NCBI GenBank assembly: GCA_023247445.1 | Contig: JAHFGL010000023.1 | Coordinates: 1 to 36,583, forward strand | Direction of reading: 5' to 3' | From: Candidatus Omnitrophota bacterium | GTDB taxonomy: Bacteria > Omnitrophota > Gorgyraeia > Zapsychrales > Zapsychraceae | Length of the DNA stretch: 36,583 nt | Part shown: positions 15,846-24,243 of the stretch, piece after piece | Position numbering within the stretch: position 1 is the first letter of the stretch | Layout of the letters: each line of letters begins with the position of its first letter | Position numbers and translations under genes: made by a program | Notes under the pieces: generated by a model | What the model was told of the DNA's origin: nothing | The model's input: only the letters and a program-made list of their open reading frames with translations | Database searches by the model: none

Positions 15846-16724
15846 ATGTTTGTCATTAAAAATAAACAAATCCTCGCCAACGACATCAAGCGCATTGATG
15901 TCCACGCCCCGCATATCGCCAAGAAAATTCAGCCAGGACAGTTTGTGAGTGTCTGCCCGCAAGAAGGGGATGAGCGCATTCCTTTAACGGTCGTTGAGGC
16001 CGATCAGATCAAAGGCACGATTGCGTTAATTTTCCAGGAGATCGGCGAAACAACCAAACATTTTGGTGCCATTCCCATTAATGAATCAGTTTTTTCTATC
16101 CTCGGACCTTTGGGAACGCCAGCAAAGATTGAGAAAAAAGGAACAGTTGTTTGTATTGCCACTGGTATTGGTGCTGCACAGATTTTGCCGATTTGTCGTG
16201 CGTTTAGAAAAGCCGGTAATAAAGTTATTGGAATCGTTGGGGCCAAAACAAAACGAACATTACTGCTTGAGGCCCAGATGCGCTTATCTTGTAATAAAAT
16301 TTTTATTACTACCAATGATGGATCCTGGGAGCGTCGAGGCGTGGTCACGGATGCTCTTAAAGATATGATTCAAAAACAAGAAGTTGATCTTGTTTATGCC
16401 ATTGGCTCCGCTGAGATGATGCAGGCGGTTTGCTTATTAACGCAGACTAAAAATATTCCGACGCGTGTTGCGTTAAATCCTATGATGGTTGATTGTATGG
16501 GGATGTGCGGCTCTTGTCGGGTAAAAATTGGTGAGGAGATTTTACTCGCCTGTGTTGATGGCCCTGAGTTTGATGGCCACAAAGTTGATTTTAATCATTT
16601 TAATATTCGGGTAAACGCATTTAAGGGAATCGAAGAATGGCACAACCGATCGTCACAACCCAACCCAAAGAACGACGAACCAAAAACTTTCAGGAAGTTT
16701 CTCTCGGGTATTCTAAGAGAATAG
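15846..16724 (+). CDS. nfnA: Ferredoxin-NADP+ reductase subunit alpha (NfnA/SudB-like, FAD and [2Fe-2S])
   Basis: The small subunit of an NADH-dependent ferredoxin:NADP+ oxidoreductase, which couples NADH, NADPH and ferredoxin pools by electron bifurcation in anaerobes. It has an FNR-like fold: an FAD-binding RIPLTV (44-49), a nucleotide-binding VVCIATGIGAAQ (101-112), and a C-terminal cluster-binding segment VDCMGMCGSC (215-224) with a further Cys at 236. In characterised NfnA an Asp plus three Cys hold the [2Fe-2S] cluster; D216, C217, C221, C224 and C236 are the candidates here. Length 292 aa. The gene overlaps nfnB by 88 bases in another frame, which strongly supports a two-subunit complex. 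Related subunits (dihydroorotate dehydrogenase PyrK, sulfide dehydrogenase) look alike; the partner gene decides for Nfn/Sud. Confidence 0.9.
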   Translation: MFVIKNKQILANDIKRIDVHAPHIAKKIQPGQFVSVCPQEGDERIPLTVVEADQIKGTIALIFQEIGETTKHFGAIPINESVFSILGPLGTPAKIEKKGTVVCIATGIGAAQILPICRAFRKAGNKVIGIVGAKTKRTLLLEAQMRLSCNKIFITTNDGSWERRGVVTDALKDMIQKQEVDLVYAIGSAEMMQAVCLLTQTKNIPTRVALNPMMVDCMGMCGSCRVKIGEEILLACVDGPEFDGHKVDFNHFNIRVNAFKGIEEWHNRSSQPNPKNDEPKTFRKFLSGILRE

Positions 16725-17992
16725 TCTCGGAAGAAGCGCGACGTTGTCCACAATGCGCCAATCCAGTCTGTATGCAAGGATGCCCATTAGGAATTAATAT
16801 TCCAGGTTTTATTCGTCATTTACGGGAAGGTCAAATTAGAGAAGCGTACGAAAGGATTAAAGAAAAAAATCCTTTGCCGTCGATCTGCGGACGGATCTGT
16901 TCGGCGCCGTGCGAAGTTTCGTGTGTTTTGACCGATGAAGGAGCTCCTATTGGAATCAGGGCGTTGGAGCGATATTCTTCTGACTTTGGACGAACAAAAC
17001 AAAAACGTCAAACAGTTTTTAGTAAAGGAAAAAAGATTGCGATTGTTGGTTCTGGTCCGGCGGGCTTGGCCGCGGCGAGTGAACTGGCTGCCCAAGGATA
17101 TCAAGTGACCATTTATGAGGCGCTGGACAAACCCGGCGGAGTTCTTCGTTATGGGATCCCGGAGTTTCGCATTCCCAAAAAGATTTTGGATGAAGAGATT
17201 GGTGAGATTAAGGCCTTGGGAGTAGAAATTGAAACCAATTTTTTTATCGGTCAAACAGCAACGCTCAAGGATTTATTTGAAAAAGGATTTGTGGCGATTC
17301 TGCTTGCCACCGGTGCTGGCATGCCAAAGTTTATGGAACTTCCCGGATCAAATTTAGGCGGTGTCTATTATGGTGAAGAATTTTTAATGCGTGTCAACTT
17401 AACTCGTCCAGCAACATTTTCTCGTCAGAAACCGAACTTTATGCTTGGATCTAAAGTCGCGGTTATTGGATCTGGTAACACGGCTTTAGATTGTGCTAGG
17501 GCCTGCGTTCGTTATGGCAGCCAGGTTAATCTTGTCTTTAGGCGAACGGAAGAAGAGATGCGAGTTCGCCGAGAAGAATACGAATTTGGTAAAGAAGAAG
17601 GAATTGCTGCTGAACCACTCGTTAAACCCATCGAAATTGTGGCCAACTTAAATAATTTTGTCGGTGGACTAAAATGTATTCGGATGGATTATGCGGAGTC
17701 AACAGAAGAGGGGAAATGGGATTTGGTTCCGGTGCCAGACTCTGAATTTGTTTTAGATGTCGATACCGTTATTATTGCAATTGGTCACAAGCCAAATTCT
17801 CTCATTGGAAAATTTGATTCGCATTTGGTTATGAACGCCGAGGGAACTATTCGTCTTGATGAGGAAACTGGGATGACGTCCATCCCCGCTGTCTTTGCCT
17901 GTGGCAATGTCGTCACCAATGCCGGACCAGTTGTTGAGGCGATAGCCTCCGGCAAGAATGCTGCAAAAAATATCGTTTCGTATTTAAAATGA
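16637..17992 (+). CDS. nfnB: NADPH-binding subunit of NfnAB (GltD-like flavoprotein)
   Basis: The large subunit of the NfnAB ferredoxin:NADP+ transhydrogenase, homologous to the small subunit (GltD) of glutamate synthase. The N-terminus binds two [4Fe-4S] clusters through C37, C40, C45, C49 and C84, C88, C92, C96. The FAD site is VGSGPAGLAAASELAAQGY (about 137-155), the NADPH site is VIGSGNTALDCARACVRYG (about 277-295), and the family's closing motif FACGNVVTNAGPVVEAI is near the C-terminus. Length 451 aa. Some genomes label this protein glutamate synthase small subunit, but no large glutamate synthase subunit is next to it. The ATG at 16637 lies inside nfnA; this start keeps the whole cluster region, so the 88-base overlap is probably real. 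It ends in an ATGA overlap with panB. Confidence 0.93.
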   Translation: MAQPIVTTQPKERRTKNFQEVSLGYSKRIVSEEARRCPQCANPVCMQGCPLGINIPGFIRHLREGQIREAYERIKEKNPLPSICGRICSAPCEVSCVLTDEGAPIGIRALERYSSDFGRTKQKRQTVFSKGKKIAIVGSGPAGLAAASELAAQGYQVTIYEALDKPGGVLRYGIPEFRIPKKILDEEIGEIKALGVEIETNFFIGQTATLKDLFEKGFVAILLATGAGMPKFMELPGSNLGGVYYGEEFLMRVNLTRPATFSRQKPNFMLGSKVAVIGSGNTALDCARACVRYGSQVNLVFRRTEEEMRVRREEYEFGKEEGIAAEPLVKPIEIVANLNNFVGGLKCIRMDYAESTEEGKWDLVPVPDSEFVLDVDTVIIAIGHKPNSLIGKFDSHLVMNAEGTIRLDEETGMTSIPAVFACGNVVTNAGPVVEAIASGKNAAKNIVSYLK

Positions 17993-18801
17993 ACTTAAAA
18001 ATAAATAAAAGAATAAAAAATAAAATCATTATGCTCACTGCCTATGATTATCCAATGGGAGTCCTTTTGGATCAGGCGGGGGTGGATATTGTTTTGGTAG
18101 GCGACTCGCTCGCTAATGTTGTTCTGGGTCTGCCATCAACGCGCGATGTGACGATGGATGAAATGATTCATCACACTAAAGCTGTTCGGCGTGGCGTAAA
18201 GAATGCCCTTCTTGTTGGCGATATGCCTTATTGTGCTTATCAAGCGAACCCTAAAGATGCTGTAAAAAATGCGCAGCGCTTTATTAAGGAAGCTGGTTGT
18301 GATGCAATTAAGCTGGAATGGTTTGATCAATGTTTAGAAGTGGCTAAAAAAATTCGTCAAGCAGGAATTAAAGTGATGGGGCATGTGGGTTTAACGCCGC
18401 AAACCGCTGATCAGCTAGGTGGTTTGAAAGTGCAGGGAAAAGATGCTATTTCCGCTCAGAAGATTATCGATCATGCCAGGGATTTGGAAAAGATAGGGTG
18501 TTTTAGTGTTGTTTTAGAGTGTGTCCCTACAGAGGTTGCGAAGATTATAACTGACAAATTGTCAATTCCCACTATTGGTATAGGAGCTGGCAAGTTTTGT
18601 GATGGACAGGTGCTTGTTATTAACGATTTGATTGGCATAAGTGGTTCATTTAACCCACGTTTTGTTAAAAAATATGCTAATTTAAGTGGTAATATTTTAA
18701 GCGGAGTGCAATCCTTTATTAAGGAAGTTAAAGCTGGGAAATTTCCTGATAAACAGCATAGTTATACAATTGATCCACAGGAATTGCGTCAGTTAAAATA
18801 G
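17989..18801 (+). CDS. panB: 3-methyl-2-oxobutanoate hydroxymethyltransferase
   Basis: The first committed step of pantothenate (coenzyme A) synthesis: methylene-tetrahydrofolate transfers a hydroxymethyl group to 2-oxoisovalerate to make ketopantoate. Family motifs are clear: LTAYDYP, VLVGDSLANVVLG, LLVGDMPY, KLEW, GHVGLTPQ, VLECVPTEVA and IGIGAGKFCDGQVLV. The Mg-binding and catalytic residues correspond to D39, D78, K108 and E177. Length 270 aa. The ATG overlaps the nfnB stop (ATGA), so translation is coupled. No panC or panD is visible in this window. Confidence 0.97.
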   Translation: MNLKINKRIKNKIIMLTAYDYPMGVLLDQAGVDIVLVGDSLANVVLGLPSTRDVTMDEMIHHTKAVRRGVKNALLVGDMPYCAYQANPKDAVKNAQRFIKEAGCDAIKLEWFDQCLEVAKKIRQAGIKVMGHVGLTPQTADQLGGLKVQGKDAISAQKIIDHARDLEKIGCFSVVLECVPTEVAKIITDKLSIPTIGIGAGKFCDGQVLVINDLIGISGSFNPRFVKKYANLSGNILSGVQSFIKEVKAGKFPDKQHSYTIDPQELRQLK

Positions 18802-18813
18802 AGGAGGTTTTTC

Positions 18814-19134
18814 ATGAAAAAATGTCCTTTTTGTGCGGAAGAGATTCAAGATGACGCGATTAAGTGTCGTTATTGCAATGAATTTTTGGACAAGTCTAAT
18901 ATCCCGCAACCTAAAGATAATCTGAAATGGTATTTTAAGACTTCGTTCTTGGCGTTTTCCTTTTTTTGTGTCGGGCCACTTATTCTGCCCTTGATCTGGC
19001 TTCATCCAAAATTCAATCGAACTGTAAAGATTGTTGCCACATTGGCTATTGGCATAATCAGTTATCTTTTATATAAAGTAACCATGAATGCGCTTAGTCA
19101 ACTTGGTGAATTCTATAAAATGCTTTCTCCTTAA
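18814..19134 (+). CDS. Small membrane protein with N-terminal zinc ribbon
   Basis: A zinc-ribbon motif, CPFC (4-7) and CRYC (18-21), opens the protein and is followed by a short linker and two hydrophobic segments (about 42-65 and 72-90). Proteins with this [18 protein letters not shown] beginning are common and of unknown role. A strong ribosome binding site (GAGGAGG, about 18802-18808) lies 5-6 bases before the ATG. It follows panB by 12 bases and is probably on the same transcript. Length 106 aa. Confidence 0.85.
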   Translation: MKKCPFCAEEIQDDAIKCRYCNEFLDKSNIPQPKDNLKWYFKTSFLAFSFFCVGPLILPLIWLHPKFNRTVKIVATLAIGIISYLLYKVTMNALSQLGEFYKMLSP

Positions 19135-19163
19135 GAAAATTCTATTTTGGCTGATGATATCCC

Positions 19164-19192
19164 TTGCTTTTCTAAAAACTTTTCGATAGAAT
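19164..19192 (+). promoter_or_regulatory. Probable promoter of glyS, likely leaderless
   Basis: TTGCTT (19164-19169) and TAGAAT (19187-19192) are separated by 17 bases. The -10 matches 5 of 6. Transcription should begin about 7 bases later, next to the glyS ATG at 19201. The sequence between (AACTCCTC) has no ribosome binding site. Confidence 0.45.
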
Positions 19193-19200
19193 AACTCCTC

Positions 19201-20517
19201 ATGATTACCCAAAAAAATGATGTCATGGAAAAAATTGTTTCGTTGTGCAAACGGCGAGGATTTATTTTTCAGTCTTCTGAAATCTACGGTGGATTAGGCA
19301 GCACTTGGGATTATGGTCCCTTAGGTGTTGAACTTAAACGCAATGTTAAAGGGGCCTGGTGGCGGGCGGTCGTTCACACCCGTGATGATGTCGTTGGTCT
19401 TGATTCAGCCATTCTTATGCATCCTAAAACCTGGGAGGCTTCTGGTCACATCTCCAATTTCCACGATATTGTTATTGATTGTAAAAATTGTAAAAAACGC
19501 ATTCGGCAAGACCATCTTAAAAATGGTAAGTGTCCCTATTGCGGTACCAAAGAATTTACCGAAGGTCGCGCTTTTAATTTAATGTTTAAGACCCATGTTG
19601 GGCCGGTCGAAGATTCAAGCTCCGCTTCCTACCTTCGTCCAGAAACAGCCCAAGGAATATTCGTTAATTTTAAAAATGTTTTAGATGCGACTCATCGCAA
19701 GCTTCCTTTAGGAATTGCGCAGATTGGGAAATCTTTCCGTAATGAAGTAACCCCGGGAAATTTTACATTTCGTATGCGTGAATTTGAACAAATGGAGATC
19801 GAATATTTTACAAAACCTCAAGATGCTGATCAATATTATCAGCAGTGGATTGAAGAAAGATTTAATTGGTATTTGAACTTAGGAATCAAAAAAGAGAAGC
19901 TTAAAAAACGTGAGCATGGTCAAGATGAATTGGCCCATTACGCCAAGGGCTGCACGGATATAGAATATGAATTTCCTTTTGGTTGGTCCGAATTAGAGGG
20001 GATTGCTCATCGTGCAGATTATGATTTAAAACAGCATTCCCAATTCTCGGGGGTTGATTTGCAATACCATGATCAAGTCACCAACGAAAGATTTTTTCCC
20101 TATGTCATCGAACCTTCTGGTGGATGCGATCGTGCAACGCTGGCTTTTTTAACCGATGCCTATCATGAAGAAGAGGTCAAAGGCGAAACGCGGGTTGTCT
20201 TAAAGTTTAGTAAAGAGCTGGCCCCTATCAAAGTGGCAGTGTTGCCACTTCTTAAAAAGAATGGGGACATTGTTGAGCTTGCCAAAAAAATAAAAAATAA
20301 TTTACAAAAAGATATTGTTTGCGTTTATGATGATACAGCTGCAATCGGGAAACTTTATCGACGTCAAGATGAGGTGGGAACATTCTTCTGCGTAACCGTC
20401 GATGTTCAATCACTAGAAGACAAACAAGTCACCGTTCGCAGTCGCGACACAATGTTGCAAGAAAGAATTCCGGTAGATAATCTTAAAAAGTATTTAATGG
20501 AGAAATTAGCGTTATGA
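19201..20517 (+). CDS. glyS: Glycyl-tRNA synthetase, single-chain class II type
   Basis: Charges tRNA-Gly with glycine in the cytoplasm. This is the alpha-2 homodimer type (also called GlyQS), not the split alpha/beta type. Motifs: KRRGFIFQSSEIYGGLGSTWDYGPLGVEL (split here as residues 17-45), ASGHISNF, a zinc-binding insert with C94, C97, C111 and C114, LRPETAQGIF, motif 2 SFRNEVTPGNFTFRMREFEQ (178-197), and a motif 3 region EPSGGCDRATLAFL that differs slightly from the usual EPSxGxxR wording. A C-terminal anticodon-binding domain follows. Length 438 aa. It overlaps ppdK by ATGA. Confidence 0.96.
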   Translation: MITQKNDVMEKIVSLCKRRGFIFQSSEIYGGLGSTWDYGPLGVELKRNVKGAWWRAVVHTRDDVVGLDSAILMHPKTWEASGHISNFHDIVIDCKNCKKRIRQDHLKNGKCPYCGTKEFTEGRAFNLMFKTHVGPVEDSSSASYLRPETAQGIFVNFKNVLDATHRKLPLGIAQIGKSFRNEVTPGNFTFRMREFEQMEIEYFTKPQDADQYYQQWIEERFNWYLNLGIKKEKLKKREHGQDELAHYAKGCTDIEYEFPFGWSELEGIAHRADYDLKQHSQFSGVDLQYHDQVTNERFFPYVIEPSGGCDRATLAFLTDAYHEEEVKGETRVVLKFSKELAPIKVAVLPLLKKNGDIVELAKKIKNNLQKDIVCVYDDTAAIGKLYRRQDEVGTFFCVTVDVQSLEDKQVTVRSRDTMLQERIPVDNLKKYLMEKLAL

Positions 20518-23405
20518 CACCCAAAGAATTATTAGCAGTTTCAGCCAACCGATTTGGTAAAACAATTAAAACTAAAAGAACGACAAACAGTGATTTAAAA
20601 AGTTTGTTAGAAAACAAGAAAGAGAAGGGGCAATCGATGTCAACAAAGCATGTTTATTCTTATGGCGCCGGAAAAGCTGAGGCCAAAGGCGAAGAATTAA
20701 GTAAAAGTGTTTTAGGTGGAAAAGGTATTGGTCTTATGGAAATGACGAGCATCGGCATTCCTGTTCCAGCTGGTTTTACCGTAACTATTCAAACTTGCGA
20801 AGAATATTATAAGCTCGGCCGCAAACTTCCTTCTGGACTAGAAAAGGAAATTCGCGAAGCTGTGATTAAACTTGAAAAGGTAACTGGCAAGAAATTAGGT
20901 GATTCGAATGACCCTTTACTTGTCTCTGTTCGTTCTGGGGCCGCGCGTTCGATGCCTGGGATGCTTGAAACAATTTTAAATCTTGGCCTTAATGATAAAA
21001 GCGTCGAGGGATTAGCTAAGAAAACAGGTAATGCACGTTTTGCTTATGATGCCTACCGACGATTTATTCAGATGTATTCCGCAACGGCGATGGGTTTATC
21101 CAAACAGCCAATGGAGGATATGCTCCATGAAATGAAACATCAAATTGGCGTCAAGACTGATCCTGAAATCCCGGCTGAGAAACTCAAAGAACTCTGCGAT
21201 CAATTCAAAGCATTTTATAAGATGAATCGAAAAGAAGATTTCCCTCAAGATCCATGGAAACAATTGTGGGGCGCTGTCATGGCTGTTTTTAATAGTTGGG
21301 AAGCCGAAAAGGCCCAGACTTACCGACGGGTTGAGAAAATTACAGATTTAAAAGGAACTGCGGTTAACGTCGTGCAAATGGTTTTTGGAAACAAAGGTGA
21401 AAATAGCGGAACAGGTGTCTGCTTTACACGCGATCCAAATACTGGTGAAAATACATTTTACGGTGATTATTTAATTAATGCCCAAGGCGAAGACGTCGTT
21501 GCGGGTATTCGCACACCATTAAAATTATCAACGCTGCAAGATACGATGCCCAAAGCGTATGATCAGCTTTGTGCGGTGCGAGCGATCCTTGAATCTTATT
21601 ACAAAGAAATGCAGGATCTTGAATTTACGATCGAAGATGAAAAACTTTATATGCTTCAGTGCCGCACGGGGAAACGTTCTCCAGCGGCGGCTTTTAGTAT
21701 CGCGCTAGATCACGCTACCAAACCGCTTTTGTCTAGAGTTCAGGCGAATGATTTGGTCAAAAAAGGATATCTGCCAAAAAAATATGCTGAACTTGCTGTT
21801 AAGCCGGTGATCAGTAAAGAACAGGCTGTCAGCCGTATTAATTCCGATGATATTGAACGTTTATTTTATCCGGTTATTGATACGAAGAAAACAGCTTCGG
21901 ATCAACTAAAGTCCATTCGTTTGGGAAGTGGTATCAATGCCGTTCCCGGTGCTGCGGCTGGTAAAGTTGTTTTCACGGCAGCTGATGCTGAAAAATTAGG
22001 TCATAAAGGCGAAGCTGTAATTTTAGTTCGTAAGGAAACCAGCCCCGAAGACGTTGGTGGGATGCACGCCGCTAAAGGTATTTTGACGGCGACTGGTGGA
22101 AAGACATCGCACGCCGCTGTTGTTGCCCGCGGTTGGGGAAAATGCTGCATCGTCGGCTGCGAAGCCTTGAATATTAATTATGAAACCAAATCCATGGTTG
22201 TTGGTGGAAAAACAATCAAGCAAGGTGATTTCATCACCCTGGATGGATCAGCTGGTGAAATTTATTCAGGCAACTTGCCACTTAAAGAGCCTGAACTTCC
22301 TCATTCATATTATGTGATTCTTGGTTGGGCTGATAAAATTAGAACCATTAATGTTCGTACGAATGCTGACACCCCCTATGATGCGACCAATGCCATCAAG
22401 ATGGGCGCCGAAGGGATTGGACTTTGCCGTACTGAACATATGTTTTTTGATACCGAAGAACGTCGTTTAGCGATTCAGGAAATGATCGTTGCAGAAACGC
22501 TTCAAACACGTAAAACTGCGCTGGCTAAACTTTTACCTTTTCAGATCAATGATTTTTACGGCATCTTTAAAGCGATGAACGGCTTTCCGGTCACGATTCG
22601 CTTGATCGATCCGCCGCTGCATGAATTTACACCGAAAGATCATGCTGGAATTGAAAAGTTAAGCAAGATTACTGGACTTGCGCCAGACAAAATTAAACAT
22701 CGTTGCGAACAGCTTCATGAATCGAATCCCATGTTGGGTCATCGTGGCTGCCGTCTATGTATTACGTATCCAGAGATTTTGGATATGCAGGTGACCGCAA
22801 TAATTCAAGCGGCGATTAAATGCGTTAAAGAAGGGATCAAAGTGTTACCGGAAATTATGATCCCTTTAACGATGGATAAAAAAGAATTTCAAATCTTGAA
22901 AGAACAAACTCGTGTTGTCGCTGAGAATTTGATTAAACAGGCGAAGGTTAAACTTCCTTACTTAATTGGAACGATGATTGAAATTCCGCGCGCGGCGCTT
23001 TTAGCAGATCAGATTGCCGAAGATGCCGAATTCTTTAGCTTCGGAACCAATGATTTAACACAGATGACCTTAGGTCTTTCACGCGATGATGCTGGAAGAT
23101 TTTTACCGACCTATGTCGCTACAGAAAAAGATGGTGGTTATGGAATTTTCCGTGATGATCCTTTCCAAAGCTTGGATCAGGACGGCGTTGGAATGCTTGT
23201 TAAATTTGGTATTGAACGCGGCCGATCTACACGAAAGAATTTAAAAATTGGAATTTGCGGTGAACACGGCGGAGAAGCAGAAAGCGTCAAGTTTTGCCAT
23301 CGTGTGGGAATGAATTATGTGAGCTGTTCGCCTTACCGCGTTCCAATTGCTCGTCTAGCGGCAGCACAGGCGGCGCTTAGCGATAAATTTAAATCAAAAA
23401 AATAA
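20514..23405 (+). CDS. ppdK: Pyruvate, phosphate dikinase
   Basis: Interconverts pyruvate, ATP and phosphate with phosphoenolpyruvate, AMP and pyrophosphate, serving glycolysis or gluconeogenesis in anaerobes. The N-terminal ATP-grasp domain begins at KHVYSYGAGKAEAKG and includes SVRSGAARSMPGMLETILNLG. The swivelling phosphohistidine domain carries TATGGKTSHAAVVARGWGK (His about 534). The PEP/pyruvate barrel contains GLCRTEHMF, GTMIEIPRAAL, FSFGTNDLTQM and the catalytic YVSCSPYRVP near the C-terminus. All key residues are present. The ATG at 20514 overlaps the glyS stop (ATGA) and gives 963 aa. A second ATG at 20637 has a good ribosome binding site (AGAAGGGG) and matches the usual PPDK N-terminus (922 aa), so the first 41 residues, which are basic, may not be translated. 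Confidence 0.96.
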   Translation: MTPKELLAVSANRFGKTIKTKRTTNSDLKSLLENKKEKGQSMSTKHVYSYGAGKAEAKGEELSKSVLGGKGIGLMEMTSIGIPVPAGFTVTIQTCEEYYKLGRKLPSGLEKEIREAVIKLEKVTGKKLGDSNDPLLVSVRSGAARSMPGMLETILNLGLNDKSVEGLAKKTGNARFAYDAYRRFIQMYSATAMGLSKQPMEDMLHEMKHQIGVKTDPEIPAEKLKELCDQFKAFYKMNRKEDFPQDPWKQLWGAVMAVFNSWEAEKAQTYRRVEKITDLKGTAVNVVQMVFGNKGENSGTGVCFTRDPNTGENTFYGDYLINAQGEDVVAGIRTPLKLSTLQDTMPKAYDQLCAVRAILESYYKEMQDLEFTIEDEKLYMLQCRTGKRSPAAAFSIALDHATKPLLSRVQANDLVKKGYLPKKYAELAVKPVISKEQAVSRINSDDIERLFYPVIDTKKTASDQLKSIRLGSGINAVPGAAAGKVVFTAADAEKLGHKGEAVILVRKETSPEDVGGMHAAKGILTATGGKTSHAAVVARGWGKCCIVGCEALNINYETKSMVVGGKTIKQGDFITLDGSAGEIYSGNLPLKEPELPHSYYVILGWADKIRTINVRTNADTPYDATNAIKMGAEGIGLCRTEHMFFDTEERRLAIQEMIVAETLQTRKTALAKLLPFQINDFYGIFKAMNGFPVTIRLIDPPLHEFTPKDHAGIEKLSKITGLAPDKIKHRCEQLHESNPMLGHRGCRLCITYPEILDMQVTAIIQAAIKCVKEGIKVLPEIMIPLTMDKKEFQILKEQTRVVAENLIKQAKVKLPYLIGTMIEIPRAALLADQIAEDAEFFSFGTNDLTQMTLGLSRDDAGRFLPTYVATEKDGGYGIFRDDPFQSLDQDGVGMLVKFGIERGRSTRKNLKIGICGEHGGEAESVKFCHRVGMNYVSCSPYRVPIARLAAAQAALSDKFKSKK

Positions 23406-23415
23406 AGAAATAAAA

Positions 23416-24243
23416 ATGACCGATCCAATCAAAGCCTATCTTAAAGATGTTCGACCGATTGCGCTACTTACTCCCGCGCAGGAAGTTGAATTATCGAAGC
23501 TCATCAAAAAAGGTGATAAAGCCGCGCGCGAATCGATGATTAAGGCTAATCTGCGTCTTGTCATCAGTATCGCGAAACGCTATGTCAACTTAGGCGTTGC
23601 CCTAAGTGATTTAATCGAAGAAGGCAACATTGGTTTGATGAAGAGCGTTGAGAAATTTGATCACACCAAAGGTTTCCGTTTCTCGACGTATGCGGCCTGG
23701 TGGATTAAGCAGGGGATTTCCCGCGCTATCATTGATCAGGGAAAAATGATTCGTGTCCCTGTTTACATGAATGAAGAAATTGTGAAATACAAAAAGATGG
23801 TTGAAAAATTAACACACAAATTAAATAGAAAGCCGAGTTTTGCCGAGATCGCTAAACGCATGAAGTTGTCCATTGATAAAGTTAAAGATTTGGAACAATC
23901 AATCGCCAAGATGTCGAGTTTGGAAGCGCCCATTGGTGAAAGTGGCGATGCGCAAGTTAAGGATATGATCGAGGACGAAAATGTCCTTAGTCCTGATGAT
24001 GAACTCGAAGAACTTTTTAATAAAGAACGTGCGAATGATTTTCTTTCGATGTTGACGGATCGTGAACGCCAAATTTTAGATTTGCGTTATGGAATTACTG
24101 ATGGCGAAACAAAGACGCTAGCGGAGATCGCCAAGGTTCTTGGTGTCTCGCGTGAACGTGTCCGTCAGATAGAGGCGGCGACAATTAAAAAGATCCGCCA
24201 AATTTTAAAACAAAGAGAAGTTAATAAAGAAAATGATCAATAA
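23416..24243 (+). CDS. RNA polymerase sigma factor, sigma-70 family (RpoD/RpoS-like)
   Basis: A DNA-binding initiation subunit of RNA polymerase. Region 1.2 (DPIKAYLKDVRPIALLTPAQEVELSK), region 2 (ANLRLVISIAKRYVNLGVALSDLIEEGNIGLMKSVEKFD and FRFSTYAAWWIKQGISRAI, quoted in part), region 3 (RKPSFAEIAKRMKLSIDKV) and region 4 with a helix-turn-helix (TLAEIAKVLGVSRERVRQIE) are all present. There is no region 1.1 and the protein is only 275 aa, so it looks like a group 2 or compact group 1 factor rather than a full-length RpoD. It follows ppdK by 10 bases with a poor ribosome binding site. It overlaps the LacI-like gene by 11 bases. Confidence 0.95.
   Translation: MTDPIKAYLKDVRPIALLTPAQEVELSKLIKKGDKAARESMIKANLRLVISIAKRYVNLGVALSDLIEEGNIGLMKSVEKFDHTKGFRFSTYAAWWIKQGISRAIIDQGKMIRVPVYMNEEIVKYKKMVEKLTHKLNRKPSFAEIAKRMKLSIDKVKDLEQSIAKMSSLEAPIGESGDAQVKDMIEDENVLSPDDELEELFNKERANDFLSMLTDRERQILDLRYGITDGETKTLAEIAKVLGVSRERVRQIEAATIKKIRQILKQREVNKENDQ

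Noticed and set aside
16637-17992. Annotation of this gene as the glutamate synthase small subunit GltD
   Set aside because: The paired NfnA-like subunit overlapping it and the lack of a large glutamate synthase gene favour NfnAB.
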